Origin: Paenibacillus gallinarum
GTDB taxonomy: Bacteria; Bacillota; Bacilli; Paenibacillales; Paenibacillaceae
Assembly (NCBI RefSeq): GCF_014836635.1
Contig: NZ_JACSQL010000002.1
Span: forward strand, 62,001 to 126,000
Direction: 5' to 3'
DNA: 64,000 bases
Numbering within the stretch: position 1 is the stretch's first letter; each line of letters begins with the position of its first letter. A program made the position numbers and the translations under genes. The notes below the pieces were generated by a model. That model ran no database searches. It saw nothing but the letters and a program-made list of their open reading frames with translations, and had not been told where the DNA came from. This document shows, piece after piece, positions 52,750 through 62,683 of this stretch.

Positions 52750-55164
52750 ATGGCTGCTGTATTCACTCTTTGTCTAGCTAACCTTAGAAAAAAGAAAATC
52801 CATAATGGACTAATCGGTCTATTAATCCTTCTATCAACGTTACTTTTGACCACTTCCATTAATGTGATTTCCAGTACTACAAATTTATTTACGGAGATGC
52901 ATACGAGAACACAGGGGTCGCATGAGATGCTGCTTCTACGAGATGAACTACACAATCCGCAGCAGATCGCTCAGTGGTGGACAGAGCAGCAAGGGGTAGA
53001 AACTTCTCCTTTGCTTCCTTACCGGATGTTAGCGGGCATGTCGGTACAGGGTGAGGATCGGGCTGCCGAACTTTCCAATCTCACTCTCTATATGATGGAT
53101 ACGCTGACCCGTCCGTATGCAGTAGATGAGTTATTATTTGCGCAAGGGAAGGAGAGTGTATCTCCAGAAAGAGAGGAGATCTGGATTCCTACTTCGATCG
53201 CTTATCTATATGAGATAACGGTAGGAGACAGGCTGGAGTTCACCGATGGAGAGCGTCCATTCACCTTGGAAGTATCTGCACTTGTCATCGATATGCCATT
53301 TGGCGCACCGTTCGCTATAGAAGCACGGATATGGATGAACCATGAGGATTATGTACAGCAGACTCAAGGTATGCAGGGCACAGAACAATATATGATGGGA
53401 CTTCGATATGATGATTATGATCAGAGTTCGGGGTACTGGGAGCGGTTTGAACAGGAGTTGGGTACTCCCTATTTGGAGACTAAGATCAGTTATGAGCAGA
53501 TGTCTTCTTTTTATTTAATCATGAATAAAGCAATTGGATTTATTATGATTTTTCTAGGCGTTGTAATGACAATGGTCGCATTATTTACGATAGGTTACAC
53601 CATTTCAGATGATGTGTTATCGAATTATAGAACGATTGGTGTGATAAAAGCATTAGGTTTATCTTCAGGTAAAATGGTTGGTATTTATCTAATGCAATAT
53701 GCTTTTATTTCGGTAATGTCGATTATTCCAGGCTTATTAGCCAGCCAGTGGGTATCGAGGGTGATCATAGAAAGCTCATTATCATCGTTAAAACTAGCGG
53801 ATTCACAAGAGAAGATCGGAGCCTATTTAATTCCTGTCGTTGCAGGTAGCTTCGTATGTGTGTTAATCATGCTCTTCGTTTTTCTATATGCTAGTAAAGC
53901 ACGTCATATTCAGCCGATGCAGGCGATTCGGTACGGAATGTCAGAGATAGACTATAGCAAGAAGATGAAGCCATTTATGGGGAAAGAAACAGGACTCTTC
54001 TCATTTGGTAAGGCACCGCTTTTGGTTGTACTGGGATTAAAAAACATACGAAAAAACAAGAAGGCTTCTATGCTCATGACGCTTCTAGCTACGATTATGA
54101 CGGCTGTTCTTGTTCTGGGATTTGTTCTCCTATACAGCATTAGTAACATTAAGCAGACATCGGCATCTTGGGGGTATGATTCCTCAGATATTTCTTTACG
54201 AGTTGTAAATTCTTCTACCTTCTCCCTTGAGTCATTTAATCAAATGTGGTCTTCTGACCCAAGGATCAAAAATATAACATGGCAAGGGTACGTGAATGGT
54301 GTCGTATCTTCAGAAAAGCATGGGGGTTCTCATGATGAAGATCGGAAGTCTATGAACTTTAGTATTTCGGCACTGGGTGGAAATTATGATGAAGTAGGAT
54401 ATACCACGCTTAAAGGAAGAAATCCGCAAGTGAAGAATGAGATTGCTATCGGTATCCGCGTTGCAGAGGAGTTAGGCAAAGATGTAGGGGATGTCATCGA
54501 GGTTTATATCGAAGGAACCAAACAATCCTTCCTCGTCAGCGGTATTTTTCAATCGATTGCAAACCAGTCCGTATCCGCAAGAATTATGGCAGATGCCCTG
54601 CACGATCAATTTGGCGATTATATTGTTGCATTTGTAAATATCAACCAGGAACAAGATGCGGATGAAATTGTTAGTGAAATAAATGGAAGGTATGAAAATT
54701 CGTTGTTAGCAGCGACGATGCAGTCGTTATTAGATGCCACATTCAAACAAGCGGTAGCCTCTTTGCTCCTTCCAATGAGCATGATGGGGTTGTTGTTCAC
54801 CGGAGTAACGATTATCATCATATACAGTATCAGTCGAATGACCATTCGAAAAGAAAGCAAAACCTACGGCATTTATAAATCGATCGGATTATCTTCACAG
54901 GATCTTCGATTATCGATTTCGATAGGGCTGATTGTTCTTTCTGCTGTGGGAGTCATCATCGGTATTCTACTGGGGGTTTATTTACTTCCGAGCTTGCTTG
55001 GAACGATTCTATCAGATTATGGGATTGCGGAGCTTCCTTTGATTTTGCACTGGGGAGGGATTCTTTCTTTTGCGGCTGTTACATTCATTGCTGTAGGAAT
55101 AGGTTCGTGGGCTTCCTCAAGAGTGATCGCTGCCACATCTCCACGAATTCTTGTGATTGATTAG
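52750..55164 (+). CDS. FtsX/MacB-type ABC permease
   Basis: About 804 residues. An N-terminal membrane segment (GLIGLLILLSTLLLTTSINVIS) leads to a first external domain, then an FtsX core of three helices (about 255-400; FIMIFLGVVMTMVALFTIGYTISDDVLSNYRTIGVIKALGL), a second half with its own helix (SMLMTLLATIMTAVLVLGFVLLYSI), another external domain and a second FtsX core at the C-terminus (RKESKTYGIYKSIGLSSQDLRLSISIGLIVLSAVGVIIGILLG). This duplicated layout is that of bacitracin-type/lipoprotein-export-like permeases. GGAAGGAGTGAG supports ATG 52750. Cargo unknown. Confidence 0.92.
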   Translation: MAAVFTLCLANLRKKKIHNGLIGLLILLSTLLLTTSINVISSTTNLFTEMHTRTQGSHEMLLLRDELHNPQQIAQWWTEQQGVETSPLLPYRMLAGMSVQGEDRAAELSNLTLYMMDTLTRPYAVDELLFAQGKESVSPEREEIWIPTSIAYLYEITVGDRLEFTDGERPFTLEVSALVIDMPFGAPFAIEARIWMNHEDYVQQTQGMQGTEQYMMGLRYDDYDQSSGYWERFEQELGTPYLETKISYEQMSSFYLIMNKAIGFIMIFLGVVMTMVALFTIGYTISDDVLSNYRTIGVIKALGLSSGKMVGIYLMQYAFISVMSIIPGLLASQWVSRVIIESSLSSLKLADSQEKIGAYLIPVVAGSFVCVLIMLFVFLYASKARHIQPMQAIRYGMSEIDYSKKMKPFMGKETGLFSFGKAPLLVVLGLKNIRKNKKASMLMTLLATIMTAVLVLGFVLLYSISNIKQTSASWGYDSSDISLRVVNSSTFSLESFNQMWSSDPRIKNITWQGYVNGVVSSEKHGGSHDEDRKSMNFSISALGGNYDEVGYTTLKGRNPQVKNEIAIGIRVAEELGKDVGDVIEVYIEGTKQSFLVSGIFQSIANQSVSARIMADALHDQFGDYIVAFVNINQEQDADEIVSEINGRYENSLLAATMQSLLDATFKQAVASLLLPMSMMGLLFTGVTIIIIYSISRMTIRKESKTYGIYKSIGLSSQDLRLSISIGLIVLSAVGVIIGILLGVYLLPSLLGTILSDYGIAELPLILHWGGILSFAAVTFIAVGIGSWASSRVIAATSPRILVID

Positions 55165-55217
55165 TTCGGCGTTAATCGAGAACACATTATAGGGTGGAAG
55201 AAAGGGAGATATGCACA

Positions 55218-58200
55218 GTGAATCATAAAAAATTGTTTAACGATGGCTGGGAGTTTTGTAAGAGTGATTTAGAAACAACGGCTAGAACAGAACTTGATTT
55301 TGGGCCGGTAGATATCCCTCATGACTGGCTGATTTATAACACATTAGATTTATATGAAAATAGTATTGGTTGGTATCGTAAGCGCTTTACCATCTCGAAG
55401 AAAGAGAAACACACGTTAATCTGCTTTGATGGTGTTTATATGGACTCTACTATTTATGTGAATGATACGTATGTTGGAGAATGGAAATATGGCTACTCCT
55501 CCTTTGAATTTGAGATTACAGACGCGCTCATTGAAGGGGAGAATGAGATTCTCGTGAAAGTCGTACATCAAAGTCCTAACAGCCGTTGGTATTCGGGAGC
55601 GGGCATTTATCGCAATGTATGGCTTAAGACAAGAGAAAGCAGTTATATCGAGACAAATGGAGTGTATATACACACAAATCAAGAAGGGCATAAATGGAGT
55701 ATTGAAATTGACACTGATCTACATAGCGCTGGGGAAACTCAGCTATTACATACATTGCTGTACAAAGACCAAATGATTACGAATGGTGTAGAGATAATTT
55801 CCGGAAAAGATCAAGCGGTTTCAAAGGTAAGTCAAGTTCTCTATACCGAGAATCCTTTGCTATGGAGCACAGATGAGCCACATTTGTATCAGCTGAGAAC
55901 AGAACTATTATGTCTCTTGCCTGACGATATAGCGGAAAAGGAATGGAAGGTCGTTGAAAGCATCACTCAGAACATCGGATTTCGAACTCTAGTCATGGAC
56001 CCTCAGCAAGGGTTGAAGTTAAATGGCAAGAAGATGAAGCTGAATGGGGTATGCGAGCACCATGACTTGGGCGCATTAGGGGCAGCATTTAATGTAACGG
56101 CCCTACGAAGACGGTTTGAAATTTTGAAGGATATGGGCGTTAATGCCATTCGGACAGCGCACAATATGCCTGCAGTAGAGTTTATGGATTTAGCCGATGA
56201 GATGGGGATGCTGATTGTCTCGGAAGGTTTTGATATGTGGGAAAGACCGAAGACAAGCTATGATTATGCACGTTTTTTCAAGGAATGGGCTCCAATTGAT
56301 GTGAAAAGCTGGGTAACGCGGGACCGCAATCGTCCGAGTCTGCTCATGTGGAGTATCGGAAATGAAATTTATGATACGCATGCAGATGAGCGAGGGCAAG
56401 AAGTAACAAAGATGCTCATGGAAGAAGTCCAACTACATGATTACAAAGGAAATGCCAAAGTGACGATTGGCTCGAACTATATGCCATGGGAAAATGCACA
56501 GAAATGCGCAGATATCGTGAAGCTAGCCGGCTATAATTATGCGGAAAAATATTATCACAAGCATCACGAAGAGCATCCTGACTGGATCATTTACGGTAGT
56601 GAGACCGCATCGGTTGTTCAAAGCCGTGGGATTTATCACTTCCCGTTCGAACAATCCATTCTTGATGATGATGATGAACAGTGCTCGGCACTCGGGAACA
56701 GCACGACGAGCTGGGGAGCAAAGTCAGCAGAAGCATGCATTATCGCAGAAAGAGATGCGCCGTTCTCGCTGGGGCAGTTTATTTGGACAGGGTTTGATTA
56801 TATCGGTGAGCCGACACCGTATCATACAAAAAACTCATATTTCGGACAGATCGATACGGCTAATTTCAAGAAAGACGCTTATTATATCTATCAAGCTGCA
56901 TGGACGGATTATAAGAAGAAGCCGATGGTTCATATTTTCCCCTATTGGGATTTTAACCCGGGTCAAATCATTGATGTTCGTGTCTGCTCAAATGCACCGA
57001 AGATTGAACTTCAGCTCAACGGGGAAACGGTAGGAACTTATGAAATCGATCATGAGCACGGAGATCAGCTGGTAGGCTGGTGGAAAATCCCTTATGAAGT
57101 AGGAGAACTCAAAGCAATTGCATATGATGAGTTAGATCAAGTGATTGCTGTTGATGTGAGAAAATCCTTTGGTAATGCAAGCAAAATCGGTTTGAAGTCG
57201 GATCAGAATGCGGTTATAGCCAGTGGAACGGATGTGGCCTTTGTCGAGATTTCGATGGAAGATGAGCATGGTAATCCGGTAGAAAATGCGAGCAACCGCG
57301 TACAAGTGCAGGTTACAGGAGCCGGACGTCTGTTAGGCTTAGACAATGGTGACAGTACAGATTACGATCCATACAAGGGCACAAGCCGAAGATTGTTCAG
57401 CGGTAAACTTATGGCGATCATTGGGACAACTTTAGAGCCAGGTGCGATCCAAGTTGAGGTTTCTTCAAGAGGGTTAGAAAGTCAGAAGCTGGAGATTACA
57501 TCTCTACCTATAGATGAAAGCGTATTAGAAGGGATTTCGGCAAGTATGCAAAACAAAGAGCTGCAGCCTAATCTAGGAAATATGGATGAAATCCCTCTTC
57601 GCAAAATCGAACTGCTGAGTCCTTCCGGACAACAGTTTGATGAATCCATAAAAGAGATGACGGTAAAAGCTAATCTATTCCCTGCGGACACTTCGTATCC
57701 AGATGTGATATGGAGTGTGGTAAATGATGCAGGAATTGAGTCCAACCTAGCCCAAATCGAATCCTTTGGCCAAGAAGCGAAGATTAGGGCACTCGGGGAT
57801 GGAAGCTTTCGAGTACGCTGCATGAGTAAGAATGGCTCGGAGAAGACCAGAATGATATCCCAGTTGGAATTCACTGCAACAGGTTTGGGTACGGCTTTTA
57901 AAGATCCGTACAGCTTTATCTTTGGAGGTTTATACGATGAAGTAAAAGGGGAAGTTGGCAATGGAAATGAACGAGGGGTAGCGACAAGCCGTGATGGGGA
58001 AACACAAGTCTGCTATCGCAATATCGATTTCGGTGCCTATGGATCGGATCTGATTACGATTCCTATCTTCGCTCTAGATGATGAACCTTATGAACTGCAG
58101 ATTTGGGAAGGTATGCCGGAGGAAGAAGGCAGTGAACTGCTGGCCGATGTAGTGTATCAGAAAAAGTCCCAGTGGAATGTCTATCAAGCGGAAACGTATC

Positions 58201-58658
58201 AATTATCCAAAAGACTCCGCGAGGTCACGTCCCTTTGCTTTGTTTTGCAGAAGAAGGTGCATATCAAAGGCTTCTCGTTTGAGAAGAAGAATCGGGCCTT
58301 TGAGATGAATATGGCGACGGATTGTGATCGTATTTACGGGGATACATTTACCTTGTCTGAACAAGGAGTGGAAGGGATCGGAAACAATGTCTCCCTTACG
58401 TTCGAACAGATGGATTTCGCAGCAGAAGGAGCTTCAAAGCTTGTCATTTATGGAAGATCGCAGATAGATAAGAATACCATTCATGTTCGCTTTGAGAATG
58501 GTGAAGATTCAAACAATCAACTTATCGAATTTACCGAGTCCGAAGGATATGTGGAACGTGTATTTGAGCTAGAGAGAGTCACTGGGCTGCAGAAAGTTAC
58601 CTTTATCTTCTTGCCTGGAAGCAATTTTGATTTTGGCTGGTTCCGATTCGTACAATAA
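55218..58658 (+). CDS. glycoside hydrolase family 2 beta-galactosidase with C-terminal beta domains
   Basis: About 1146 residues. GH2 order: jelly-roll sugar-binding domain (FNDGWEFCKSD ... WYSGAGIYRNVWL), Ig-like domain, TIM barrel with the acid/base Glu in WSIGNEIYDT and the nucleophile Glu in IYGSETASVVQSRG, then DUF4982-like PYWDFNPGQIIDVRVCSNAPKIELQLNG and further Ig-like and CBM6-like segments to the end (LTFEQMDFAAEGASKLVIYGRS ... GSNFDFGWFRFVQ). No signal peptide, so it acts in the cytoplasm on imported galactosides. GTG 55218 after AAAGGGAGA is preferred to 55194. Starts 53 bases after the permease gene, perhaps cotranscribed. Confidence 0.92.
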   Translation: MNHKKLFNDGWEFCKSDLETTARTELDFGPVDIPHDWLIYNTLDLYENSIGWYRKRFTISKKEKHTLICFDGVYMDSTIYVNDTYVGEWKYGYSSFEFEITDALIEGENEILVKVVHQSPNSRWYSGAGIYRNVWLKTRESSYIETNGVYIHTNQEGHKWSIEIDTDLHSAGETQLLHTLLYKDQMITNGVEIISGKDQAVSKVSQVLYTENPLLWSTDEPHLYQLRTELLCLLPDDIAEKEWKVVESITQNIGFRTLVMDPQQGLKLNGKKMKLNGVCEHHDLGALGAAFNVTALRRRFEILKDMGVNAIRTAHNMPAVEFMDLADEMGMLIVSEGFDMWERPKTSYDYARFFKEWAPIDVKSWVTRDRNRPSLLMWSIGNEIYDTHADERGQEVTKMLMEEVQLHDYKGNAKVTIGSNYMPWENAQKCADIVKLAGYNYAEKYYHKHHEEHPDWIIYGSETASVVQSRGIYHFPFEQSILDDDDEQCSALGNSTTSWGAKSAEACIIAERDAPFSLGQFIWTGFDYIGEPTPYHTKNSYFGQIDTANFKKDAYYIYQAAWTDYKKKPMVHIFPYWDFNPGQIIDVRVCSNAPKIELQLNGETVGTYEIDHEHGDQLVGWWKIPYEVGELKAIAYDELDQVIAVDVRKSFGNASKIGLKSDQNAVIASGTDVAFVEISMEDEHGNPVENASNRVQVQVTGAGRLLGLDNGDSTDYDPYKGTSRRLFSGKLMAIIGTTLEPGAIQVEVSSRGLESQKLEITSLPIDESVLEGISASMQNKELQPNLGNMDEIPLRKIELLSPSGQQFDESIKEMTVKANLFPADTSYPDVIWSVVNDAGIESNLAQIESFGQEAKIRALGDGSFRVRCMSKNGSEKTRMISQLEFTATGLGTAFKDPYSFIFGGLYDEVKGEVGNGNERGVATSRDGETQVCYRNIDFGAYGSDLITIPIFALDDEPYELQIWEGMPEEEGSELLADVVYQKKSQWNVYQAETYQLSKRLREVTSLCFVLQKKVHIKGFSFEKKNRAFEMNMATDCDRIYGDTFTLSEQGVEGIGNNVSLTFEQMDFAAEGASKLVIYGRSQIDKNTIHVRFENGEDSNNQLIEFTESEGYVERVFELERVTGLQKVTFIFLPGSNFDFGWFRFVQ

Positions 58659-58713
58659 GGGTTGTTGGGATGAAATTTAGATTTTTCGGTAGCTAGCTAT
58701 TTCCGCCGTACAG

Positions 58714-58742
58714 GCACGAATAGGTGTATGCCTACATACAAT
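58714..58742 (+). promoter_or_regulatory. possible sporulation (SigE/SigK-type) promoter of sigK
   Basis: GCAC (58714-58717), 17 bases, CATACAAT (58735-58742), the latter fitting the CATA-NNN-T -10 element of mother-cell sigma factors. The context (sigK) raises an otherwise short match. Confidence 0.4.
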
Positions 58743-58793
58743 GATTAGACGACAAACCAAGAACTGTCCCGAAAATTGTAGGAGGTGTCACCC

Positions 58794-59495
58794 GTGCCTG
58801 GATTATTTACGGCGATTGCACTATTTATTAAAGAACTTTCTTTACTGGTGTCTTATGTTAAAAATAATGCATTTCCTCAGCCTTTGTCTGAGAAAGACGA
58901 AGCGAAGCATTTAAAGCAAATGGCGGAAGGCGATGCCCGCTCGCGTAATTTGCTTATTGAACATAATTTACGGCTGGTTGCACATATTGTGAAGAAATTT
59001 GATAATACCGGTGAAGATCAAGAAGACCTGATTTCCATTGGAACGATCGGTCTGATCAAAGCAATTGAGAGTTTCCAGCAAGGAAAAGGGACGAAACTGG
59101 CGACATTTGCTGCACGTTGTATAGAGAATGAGATACTGATGCATCTCCGCTCCTTGAAGAAGACAAGAAAAGACGTTTCTCTTCATGATCCGATAGGAAC
59201 TGACAAGGAAGGCAACGAAATTACTCTTATAGATATCCTCGGTACCGAAGCGGATGAGGTTATGGAGAAGGTTCAGCTTAAGATAGAGAAGAGCAAAATC
59301 TATCAAAACCTTGATATACTCGATGATCGGGAGAAAGAAGTGGTAGTGGGCAGGTTTGGTCTTGTAACCGGCGGAGAAGAGCGGACACAGCGAGAGATTG
59401 CGAAGGAATTGGGCATTTCGCGTTCCTATGTTTCTCGTATCGAGAAAAGGGCACTGATGAAACTGTATCATGAGTTTTATAAGGCGAAGCAATAA
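58794..59495 (+). CDS. sigK: RNA polymerase sporulation sigma factor, pro-sigma-K
   Basis: Late mother-cell sigma factor of sporulation. [30 protein letters not shown] contains the hydrophobic pro-sequence (about 20 residues) that SpoIVFB removes, ending before YVKNN. Region 2 shows [44 protein letters not shown] and region 4 [31 protein letters not shown]. About 233 residues and uninterrupted, so there is no skin-type element splitting it as in B. subtilis 168. GTG 58785 lies inside the TAGGAGGTG site; GTG 58794 is the start. Unrelated in function to its beta-galactosidase neighbours. Confidence 0.97.
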   Translation: MPGLFTAIALFIKELSLLVSYVKNNAFPQPLSEKDEAKHLKQMAEGDARSRNLLIEHNLRLVAHIVKKFDNTGEDQEDLISIGTIGLIKAIESFQQGKGTKLATFAARCIENEILMHLRSLKKTRKDVSLHDPIGTDKEGNEITLIDILGTEADEVMEKVQLKIEKSKIYQNLDILDDREKEVVVGRFGLVTGGEERTQREIAKELGISRSYVSRIEKRALMKLYHEFYKAKQ

Positions 59496-59530
59496 TAGTG
59501 AAATAACTTTAGTAAAGTGGAATATAGCTT

Positions 59531-59562
59531 AGACGTCCTATATAGGGCGTCTATTTTATTTT
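59531..59562 (+). terminator. terminator of sigK
   Basis: AGACGTCC pairs with GGGCGTCT across TATATA, followed by ATTTTATTTTT. Confidence 0.85.
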
Positions 59563-59640
59563 TATTATCAATCAGTTGATGAATAAGGCAACAAAGAAAA
59601 GTGACGAGGACGTAGTAAATCTAAGGAGAGAGGATAGATG

Positions 59641-59670
59641 TTGACAACATTTACCAAATTCTTCTATAAT
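59641..59670 (+). promoter_or_regulatory. strong promoter of the GH35 gene
   Basis: TTGACA (59641-59646), 18 bases, TATAAT (59665-59670): both hexamers are exact consensus. A second TATAAT at 59679 has no -35 partner. Confidence 0.85.
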
Positions 59671-59682
59671 TTAATCACTATA

Positions 59683-59698
59683 ATGAAACCCCTTTCAT
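59683..59698 (+). promoter_or_regulatory. operator-like palindrome after the GH35 promoter
   Basis: ATGAAACCCCTTTCAT: 6-base arms around four C, starting just after the expected start point. TGAAACCCCTTTCA is also 13 of 14 with the cre consensus. A near copy (63924-63939) lies in the promoter of the next operon; the LacI gene between them is the natural ligand, CcpA the alternative. Confidence 0.65.
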
Positions 59699-59809
59699 AA
59701 ATGATTGTTTTAAAATGATTACGTTTATCGCTGCGTACGATCCTTAGAAAATTCCATGCATTCGATCAGCGATTCGACTATTGCGTTCAGAGAGGAAGGT
59801 AAGGAATTT

Positions 59810-62623
59810 ATGACTAATAGGTTAGAGGACTCTGGATTACAAACATTATCAAGCAATCAACCGCAGCAACAAATACAGCTTCATTACGATGCTAAGAGTT
59901 TTATCATTGGGGGCAAGAGAGTATTCCTGAACATTGCTTCAATTCATTATTTTCGGATGCCGAGGCAAGAATGGCGGGAAGTGCTGGTTAAGGCGAAGCT
60001 TGCAGGAATGAATTGCGTCGATACTTATTTTGCATGGAATGTACACGAACAGGAAGAAGGGAAGTGGGACTTTAGCGGCGATAACGATTGTGGGGCTTTT
60101 CTTGATTTATGCTCTGAGCTTGGATTGTGGGTTATTGCGCGTCCGGGTCCGTTTATATGTGCGGAATGGGATTTCGGTGGTTTTCCATACTGGCTGAAGA
60201 CAAAAGAAAACATTCAGTTCAGAACAGACAATGAAGCGTATCTCCGTTACGTTTATCTTTACTTGGATCAGATTGTTCCTGTTATTCGTTCTCGTCAATT
60301 GACGAAAGGCGGTTCCGTTATTCTCGTACAGGTAGAGAATGAATATGGATATCTGGCTGAAGACGCGCCCGGCATAACTTACATGAACGGTCTTCGTGAT
60401 GCTTTGCTGGAGCGGGGAATTGAAGTACCTTTGATCACCTGTGAGGGAGGCGCGGAAGGAACGATTGAAGGGGCGAACTTTTGGTCAGGTGCGGACGGAC
60501 ATTATGAGAAGTTAACACGTAAGCAGCCAGATGTTCCGAAGCTGGTAACTGAATTTTGGACGGGGTGGTTTGAGCATTGGGGAGCGCCAGCGGCTACGCA
60601 GAAAACGCCCGATTTATACGAAAAGCGAATCATGGAGGCGATTCGTGCAGGTTTTGACGGAATCAGTCATTATATGTTTTTCGGCGGCACCAATTTCGGG
60701 GGATACGGAGGGCGTACGGTAGGAAGCAGCGATATTTTTATGGTGACCTCCTATGATTATGATGCTCCTTTATCAGAATACGGACGCATTACAGACAAAT
60801 ATAGAACGGCCAAAAAGATGTCTTTGTTCACGCAGGCACTGGGTGAAATCTTACTAGAATCGGAGCCATTAGATAACGGCGAGGCACGTTGTGAGGAAGG
60901 CATCAAACTCCAAGGTAGGCAATGGAATGGGCAAAAGCTTTGGTTTGCCGAGAGTATCAAGCAGGAGAAGGGAATGTTTTCGGTAACGCTAGAAAACAAC
61001 CGAACACTTCAGGTGTCGATCAAACCGGGACAAATCGTTCCGATACTTGACCGGATTGAAATTTGTCCAGGTCTAAAGCTCACAAGCAGCGGGTTCGTGA
61101 TCGGAAACGACCGGATTGGTGAAATCCAAACTGTGATCTTAGCGGGAGAAGACGGAGGACGTACACATATCGTATTCGAAGCAGATCAGGACCTTCATTA
61201 CGATAACGTAGGAAATATCCCATATGAAAGTAGTAAGGATGGCCGAACACTACATTTGGACGTATTTCATTTCCAGACACCTCAGCGAATTCGGCTGATG
61301 GCGGGCGGGCAGCTAGTTGAAGTCTTCATGTTAAATCGTTTTATGTCCGATAGAGCCTGGAGGATCCAAGGGGACGAAATTCGCTGGGCAATCGGCTGGA
61401 CGGACATCGACTTTGAGGCTGGTGGCAACATTATCGGAGTAATCGGCGGATCCGATTGCGAACCGTTCCTTTTAGGGGATTGGGGGCGTGAAAAAGAGGA
61501 TGTACAGGATCGTGCGGACAGAATAACAAGCAACTCCGGTAATGCGATCAAACCACTAGTACCGCCAAGCTTGTCGGAATGGAAACAGAAAACCGTAAAT
61601 CTTCTTTCGCTTACATCAGGGGAGCTTACGGAACGTCCTCGTGGATTTGCAGAGCTGGATCTTGAATTTGGTTATCTCATATATAGCAATGATGTGGAGT
61701 GTGATCAGGATCAAGAAAGCACTCTTATTTTCTCAGCCATACAGGACTCTGCACGTTTGTTTGTTAACGGACAAGAACAAGCGATGATTCGCCAGGTCGG
61801 CGCGGCATCGGCTGCTGTCCGACTGTCCAAAGGCCACAACAAGCTGCAACTGCTTGTACAGCATATGGGTAGTCTCAATTTTTCCCCATTCTTGGGGGAA
61901 GAGAAGGGGATATTCGGTCCCGTTTATATGGACGGCTCGGCCGTTGAACTTCGAAGAGATTGGTATAGTGGCGAAGAGGTTGTCCATCTGGATGAGGTAC
62001 ATACCCGAACATTTACTTCTGCGTTAACACGAACGTTCGAGCTGATGGCGAATGACCAAGCGATACTGGTAGGTGCGTTAAACAGCGGACTTCGAATTAA
62101 CGGCAAGGATGTTCTTATGGAAGATTATCAAAACTGGTTTGCCTATCACGCTGTCGACATTTCTGCCTATCTCATCAGCGGCACTAATACGATTGAAATG
62201 CCAGTATCCAAAACACCTGTGAATCGGTTGGAGTTGCTAACGTATAACAGGTCACGGGAGTTAACAAATTGGTCGTCAGTCTTAATGGAAGACGCAGTGG
62301 AGTTTGAGGAAGATTCAGGCACCAGTAAAATGGGTCCTACCTGGAATCGCAGCACATTCGATCTTCCAGCAATTCCAGAGGATTTGAATCCTAAGCTGAA
62401 GCTTCGTATGACCGGAATGAGCAAAGGTTATATACTTCTGAACGGCAAAAACCTTGGACGCTATTGGCAAATCGGGCCTCAGGAGGATTACAAAGTTCCA
62501 ATGGCGTGGCTGAAACAGACGGGCAATGAGTTAATCTTGTTTGATGAAGAGGGCAGACGGCCAGATTCAGTACGTTTCTTATATGATGTGCAATCGAATC
62601 AAAGCTGGAAAACATTAATTTAA
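59810..62623 (+). CDS. glycoside hydrolase family 35 beta-galactosidase
   Basis: About 937 residues. The GH35 barrel shows FLNIASIHYFRMPRQEWREVLVKAKLAGMNCVDTYFAWNVHEQEEGKWDFSG, GLWVIARPGPFICAEWDFGGFPYWL (family signature), acid/base Glu in VQVENEYGYL and nucleophile Glu in LVTEFWTGWFEHWG, with YMFFGGTNFGGYGG near the active site. Beta-sandwich domains follow to LLNGKNLGRYWQIGPQEDYKVP, the conserved C-terminal jelly roll. No signal peptide. The frame opens at 59756, but GGAAGGTAAGGAA before ATG 59810 fixes the start. Likely controlled by the LacI-type gene 60 bases downstream via the 59683 palindrome. Confidence 0.94.
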   Translation: MTNRLEDSGLQTLSSNQPQQQIQLHYDAKSFIIGGKRVFLNIASIHYFRMPRQEWREVLVKAKLAGMNCVDTYFAWNVHEQEEGKWDFSGDNDCGAFLDLCSELGLWVIARPGPFICAEWDFGGFPYWLKTKENIQFRTDNEAYLRYVYLYLDQIVPVIRSRQLTKGGSVILVQVENEYGYLAEDAPGITYMNGLRDALLERGIEVPLITCEGGAEGTIEGANFWSGADGHYEKLTRKQPDVPKLVTEFWTGWFEHWGAPAATQKTPDLYEKRIMEAIRAGFDGISHYMFFGGTNFGGYGGRTVGSSDIFMVTSYDYDAPLSEYGRITDKYRTAKKMSLFTQALGEILLESEPLDNGEARCEEGIKLQGRQWNGQKLWFAESIKQEKGMFSVTLENNRTLQVSIKPGQIVPILDRIEICPGLKLTSSGFVIGNDRIGEIQTVILAGEDGGRTHIVFEADQDLHYDNVGNIPYESSKDGRTLHLDVFHFQTPQRIRLMAGGQLVEVFMLNRFMSDRAWRIQGDEIRWAIGWTDIDFEAGGNIIGVIGGSDCEPFLLGDWGREKEDVQDRADRITSNSGNAIKPLVPPSLSEWKQKTVNLLSLTSGELTERPRGFAELDLEFGYLIYSNDVECDQDQESTLIFSAIQDSARLFVNGQEQAMIRQVGAASAAVRLSKGHNKLQLLVQHMGSLNFSPFLGEEKGIFGPVYMDGSAVELRRDWYSGEEVVHLDEVHTRTFTSALTRTFELMANDQAILVGALNSGLRINGKDVLMEDYQNWFAYHAVDISAYLISGTNTIEMPVSKTPVNRLELLTYNRSRELTNWSSVLMEDAVEFEEDSGTSKMGPTWNRSTFDLPAIPEDLNPKLKLRMTGMSKGYILLNGKNLGRYWQIGPQEDYKVPMAWLKQTGNELILFDEEGRRPDSVRFLYDVQSNQSWKTLI

Positions 62624-62683
62624 TTGTAATTTAGAGAGGATTTATAATAGGCTAATCGTGAAATCAGGAAGGAAGCGTTAGGC

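Noticed and set aside
58968..59492. 174-codon open frame antisense to sigK
   Set aside because: Opposite to a certain gene; composition (Leu/Phe/Cys/His) is that of a complement shadow, with no start signals.
58794..59495. skin-like interruption of sigK
   Set aside because: The gene is continuous from pro-sequence to region 4, so no excision element is present.
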